Shown: positions 4,829 through 6,877 of the stretch, in pieces
How positions within the stretch are numbered: the stretch's first letter is position 1
How the letters are laid out: each line of letters opens with the position of its first letter
Notes under the pieces: model-generated
Databases searched by the model: none
What the model saw: the letters and a program-made list of their open reading frames with translations, nothing else
Told to the model about the DNA's origin: nothing
Program-made: the position numbers and the translations under genes
Source of the DNA: Pseudomonadota bacterium
Lineage (GTDB): Bacteria; Pseudomonadota; Alphaproteobacteria; Thalassobaculales; Thalassobaculaceae
Direction of reading: 5' to 3'
Assembly: GCA_027623845.1 (NCBI GenBank)
Contig: JAQBUJ010000166.1
Coordinates: 1-6,877, forward strand
DNA: 6,877 bases

Positions 4829-6877
4829 TCACTCCGACCTCGGCAGCGCAGAAATCGCCTGGACGCTCTGTACACTGAGCGCCTCGACCTCGGCCTTGAA
4901 CGGTTTCGGTGGTTGCAGAACGCGGGTGCGCGGCCGCAGAACAGGCCGTTGAGCAGGCGGCGGCGTTTGGGCGTTGCCCCCCTCGTCGGCCCGGTCCTCA
5001 TTAGCCGGACTGCGAGCCTCGCCCGGCGGTTTAGCGCCGGGTCCAGGAATTTCCCGCTCGCTTGCCGGTTCGGGCCGAACCGCGGCCGGGTGTTCCCTGG
5101 ATGGCGCGGCGAACATCTCCGGCGTCATCGGCCGCGCCGGCGCGGCGGCGGCGGTGGCGGCGGCAGTGGTTGGGGCGGCAGTGGTTGGAGCGGTGGCAGC
5201 GCCAGTCTGCGGTGACGGCAAGGTCTGCGGCGACGGCAAAGCCCGGGGCGGGCCGGAAATCCGTTGCTCATCCGGCGGTTGCGCCCCACCGTTCAAAAAG
5301 CTCAAAACCTCATCGCGCGGACCATATTTTTGAATGATGCCATTCTGCAAAATCAGCACTTTGTCCATGTGGACCAAGCTTTGCGGGCGATGGGTCACCA
5401 TCACCACCGTCGTTCCCTGGGCCTTCAGGTCTAGGATCGCCGCCATCAGCGCGTTATCGCCGCTGGCGTCCAGACTGGAGTTGGGTTCGTCCAGGACGAT
5501 GATTTTCGGATCGCCGAACAGGGCCCGAGCAAGGGCGACGCGCTGGCGTTGTCCACCGGAGAGAATCGCCCCGGCATTGCCGATCTGGGTGTCGTAACCT
5601 TCCGGCAAGCGCAAGACCATGTCATGCAGTCCCGCCGCCTTGGAAGCTTTGATGACGTCCTCAGGGTTCGCCCCTTCGGCAAGGCGCGCGACGTTCTCCG
5701 CCACAGTCCCGGCGAATAATTCGCTGTCCTGCGGCATGAAGCCCACATGACGTCCCAACTCGTCGGCATTCCAGTCATAGGTATCAGAGCCATCAATCCG
5801 CACATGACCGACGGTCGGTTTCTCGACGCCGACCAGCAGCCTGGCCAAGGTCGATTTGCCCGCCGCCGATGGACCGATGATCCCAAGCGCCTCGCCGGGA
5901 TGGACCTCGAACGCAATGCGTTGAAGAATCGGCTTCGGGACCCCCGACGGCTGAAACCCCACATTTTCAGCTTGGATATGTCCCTCTGGCGGCGGCAGTT
6001 CCATGCGTTCCATACGCGATTGAGCGGTTCGCAGGGTTTCCTCGACGGTCCGATACGCCGCGATCGCCTCGATCAACGGGCGGGCCTGACCTATACCCAT
6101 TTCGACCGGCTGCAACGCCCGTCCGAGAATAAGGACACAGGCGATCATCAGCCCCGGCGTCATCGCCGTGTTCGGGTCGACGATCTGCGTCACGGCGACC
6201 GACATGATGACCATCTGGATCAGCATCCGCATCGACTTGGAAATCGCCTGAAAAATCGCCGCCCGGTCACTGGCTTTGCTTTGCAGGTTCAGCACCTGCT
6301 CGTTTTCCTTGTGCCAGCGGCCAAGGATGTTGCGGCGCATCCCCATGCTCTCGACCACGGCGGCGTTACGCACTGCGGATTCGGCCGCCTGGAAAGCCCT
6401 AGAGGAATATTCCTGCGCCTCGTTCAACGCCGAGCGGGTCAGTCGGTCATTCATCACGCCAAGAACGAACATCACCACCGCGCCGCAAACCGCCGCCCAA
6501 CCCATCGCCGGGTTTATAATGAAAATGATGATCAGAAAAATCGGCACCCAGGGCACGTCGAGCATGGTCAACATCCCCGGCCCGGTCAGGAACATCCTGA
6601 GCGTGCCCAACGAGCGCAGCGGGTTGCTGTTCGGTTGCTTACCGCGATCCAGCGCGTCAACGATGATCGAAGAGAGCAGCATGGGACCAACCCGGCGATC
6701 GATCCAACCACTGATGCGCACGAAGGAAAACGCCCGCACCGCGTCCAGCGCGGCTTGAACCGCCAGCGCCATACCCGCCATCAAAAGCAACAGGAACAAG
6801 GTCGACATGCTACGGCTGGCCATGACCCGGTCGAATACCTGGAACATGAAAACCGGCATCGTCAACATCAACAGATT
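4829..6877 (-). CDS. Type I secretion ABC transporter (permease/ATPase), PrtD type, N-terminus cut by window edge
   Basis: 682 codons are visible and the frame stays open to the right edge, so the true start lies outside; an internal TTG or ATG near 6866-6871 should not be taken as the start, because the residues before it (Asn-Leu) continue the NLLMLT family motif. The protein fuses a membrane domain to an ATPase and would energise export of an unfolded substrate across the inner membrane. Numbering from the edge: QVFDRVMASRS at 13-23; hydrophobic segments near 27-46, 111-141 (two), 218-234 and 240-258; Walker A GPSAAGKST at 335-343; Q-loop Gln383; signature LSGGQ at 439-443; Walker B IIVLDE ending at Glu464; D-loop SSLD at 467-470; switch His496. 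All catalytic motifs are intact. PrtD proteins usually end soon after the ATPase, near 550-600 residues; this one has an added Pro/Ala-rich tail from about 530 to 682. No C39 peptidase domain is visible, though the N-terminus is missing. The HlyD-type adaptor follows directly. Confidence 0.94.
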   Translation of the reverse strand, partial: NLLMLTMPVFMFQVFDRVMASRSMSTLFLLLLMAGMALAVQAALDAVRAFSFVRISGWIDRRVGPMLLSSIIVDALDRGKQPNSNPLRSLGTLRMFLTGPGMLTMLDVPWVPIFLIIIFIINPAMGWAAVCGAVVMFVLGVMNDRLTRSALNEAQEYSSRAFQAAESAVRNAAVVESMGMRRNILGRWHKENEQVLNLQSKASDRAAIFQAISKSMRMLIQMVIMSVAVTQIVDPNTAMTPGLMIACVLILGRALQPVEMGIGQARPLIEAIAAYRTVEETLRTAQSRMERMELPPPEGHIQAENVGFQPSGVPKPILQRIAFEVHPGEALGIIGPSAAGKSTLARLLVGVEKPTVGHVRIDGSDTYDWNADELGRHVGFMPQDSELFAGTVAENVARLAEGANPEDVIKASKAAGLHDMVLRLPEGYDTQIGNAGAILSGGQRQRVALARALFGDPKIIVLDEPNSSLDASGDNALMAAILDLKAQGTTVVMVTHRPQSLVHMDKVLILQNGIIQKYGPRDEVLSFLNGGAQPPDEQRISGPPRALPSPQTLPSPQTGAATAPTTAAPTTAAATAAAAPARPMTPEMFAAPSREHPAAVRPEPASEREIPGPGAKPPGEARSPANEDRADEGGNAQTPPPAQRPVLRPRTRVLQPPKPFKAEVEALSVQSVQAISALPRSE
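5159..5188 (-). repeat. Two perfect 15-nt tandem copies in the ABC transporter tail
   Basis: The units 5159-5173 and 5174-5188 are identical. In the coding frame each encodes Pro-Thr-Thr-Ala-Ala, within an Ala/Thr/Pro-rich segment. The unit length is a multiple of three, so gain or loss of copies would keep the gene in frame. Confidence 0.85.
5205..5240 (-). repeat. Two near-identical 18-nt tandem copies in the ABC transporter tail
   Basis: The units 5205-5222 and 5223-5240 differ at two positions and each encodes Leu-Pro-Ser-Pro-Gln-Thr. The differences are synonymous. Together with the neighbouring 15-nt repeats this makes a short repeat-rich linker starting soon after the ATPase domain. 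Confidence 0.85.

Noticed and set aside
5446..5964. 172-codon minus-strand frame inside the ATPase domain
   Set aside because: It is an alternative frame over the Walker A to Walker B region; the ABC frame carries all expected motifs.
6866..6871. TTG/ATG near the right edge as the start of the ABC transporter
   Set aside because: The frame is open beyond it and the preceding residues continue the conserved family motif, so the gene is cut by the window edge and does not start here.

Overview
This window looks like GC-rich chromosomal DNA from a Gram-negative bacterium, most likely an alphaproteobacterium. The evidence is indirect: GC-rich codon third positions, a PrtD-type secretion ABC transporter followed by an HlyD-type adaptor, and an MFS protein of the kind common in that class. 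The exact genus cannot be read from the sequence. Every convincing gene lies on the minus strand, so transcription runs from right to left.

From right to left there are five substantial genes. (1) A type I secretion ABC transporter (4829-6877) enters from the right edge, so its N-terminus is missing. It carries an unusual Pro/Ala-rich C-terminal tail of about 150 residues. (2) An HlyD/PrtE-type membrane fusion protein (3431-4774) follows 54 nt later. (3) pseC, the PLP-dependent aminotransferase of pseudaminic acid synthesis (2200-3423), starts with GTG 7 nt after the adaptor gene ends. (4) pseB, the UDP-GlcNAc 4,6-dehydratase/5-epimerase (1107-2135), follows after 64 nt. (5) After a 170-nt gap comes an MFS transporter (1-936), whose last part runs off the left edge. 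It has no ATG-to-stop reading frame inside the window and was found by reading the reverse complement directly.

The first four genes are close enough together to be one transcript. Together they would make an inner-membrane type I export channel (ABC plus adaptor, lacking only the outer-membrane TolC-like channel and the exported protein) and the first two enzymes towards pseudaminic acid or a related 2,4-diamino-2,4,6-trideoxy sugar. The simplest inference, not proven here, is that a secreted surface protein and the sugar decorating it, or decorating its surface anchor, are produced together. The secreted substrate and the later sugar enzymes (PseH, PseG, PseI, PseF) are not in the window.

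Other points of note are two short in-frame tandem repeats in the ABC tail, a possible 14-codon mini-ORF with a good ribosome-binding site between the ABC and adaptor genes, and poly-G tracts of 8 in pseB and 7 in the adaptor gene. No RNA gene, CRISPR array, insertion sequence or clear terminator was found.
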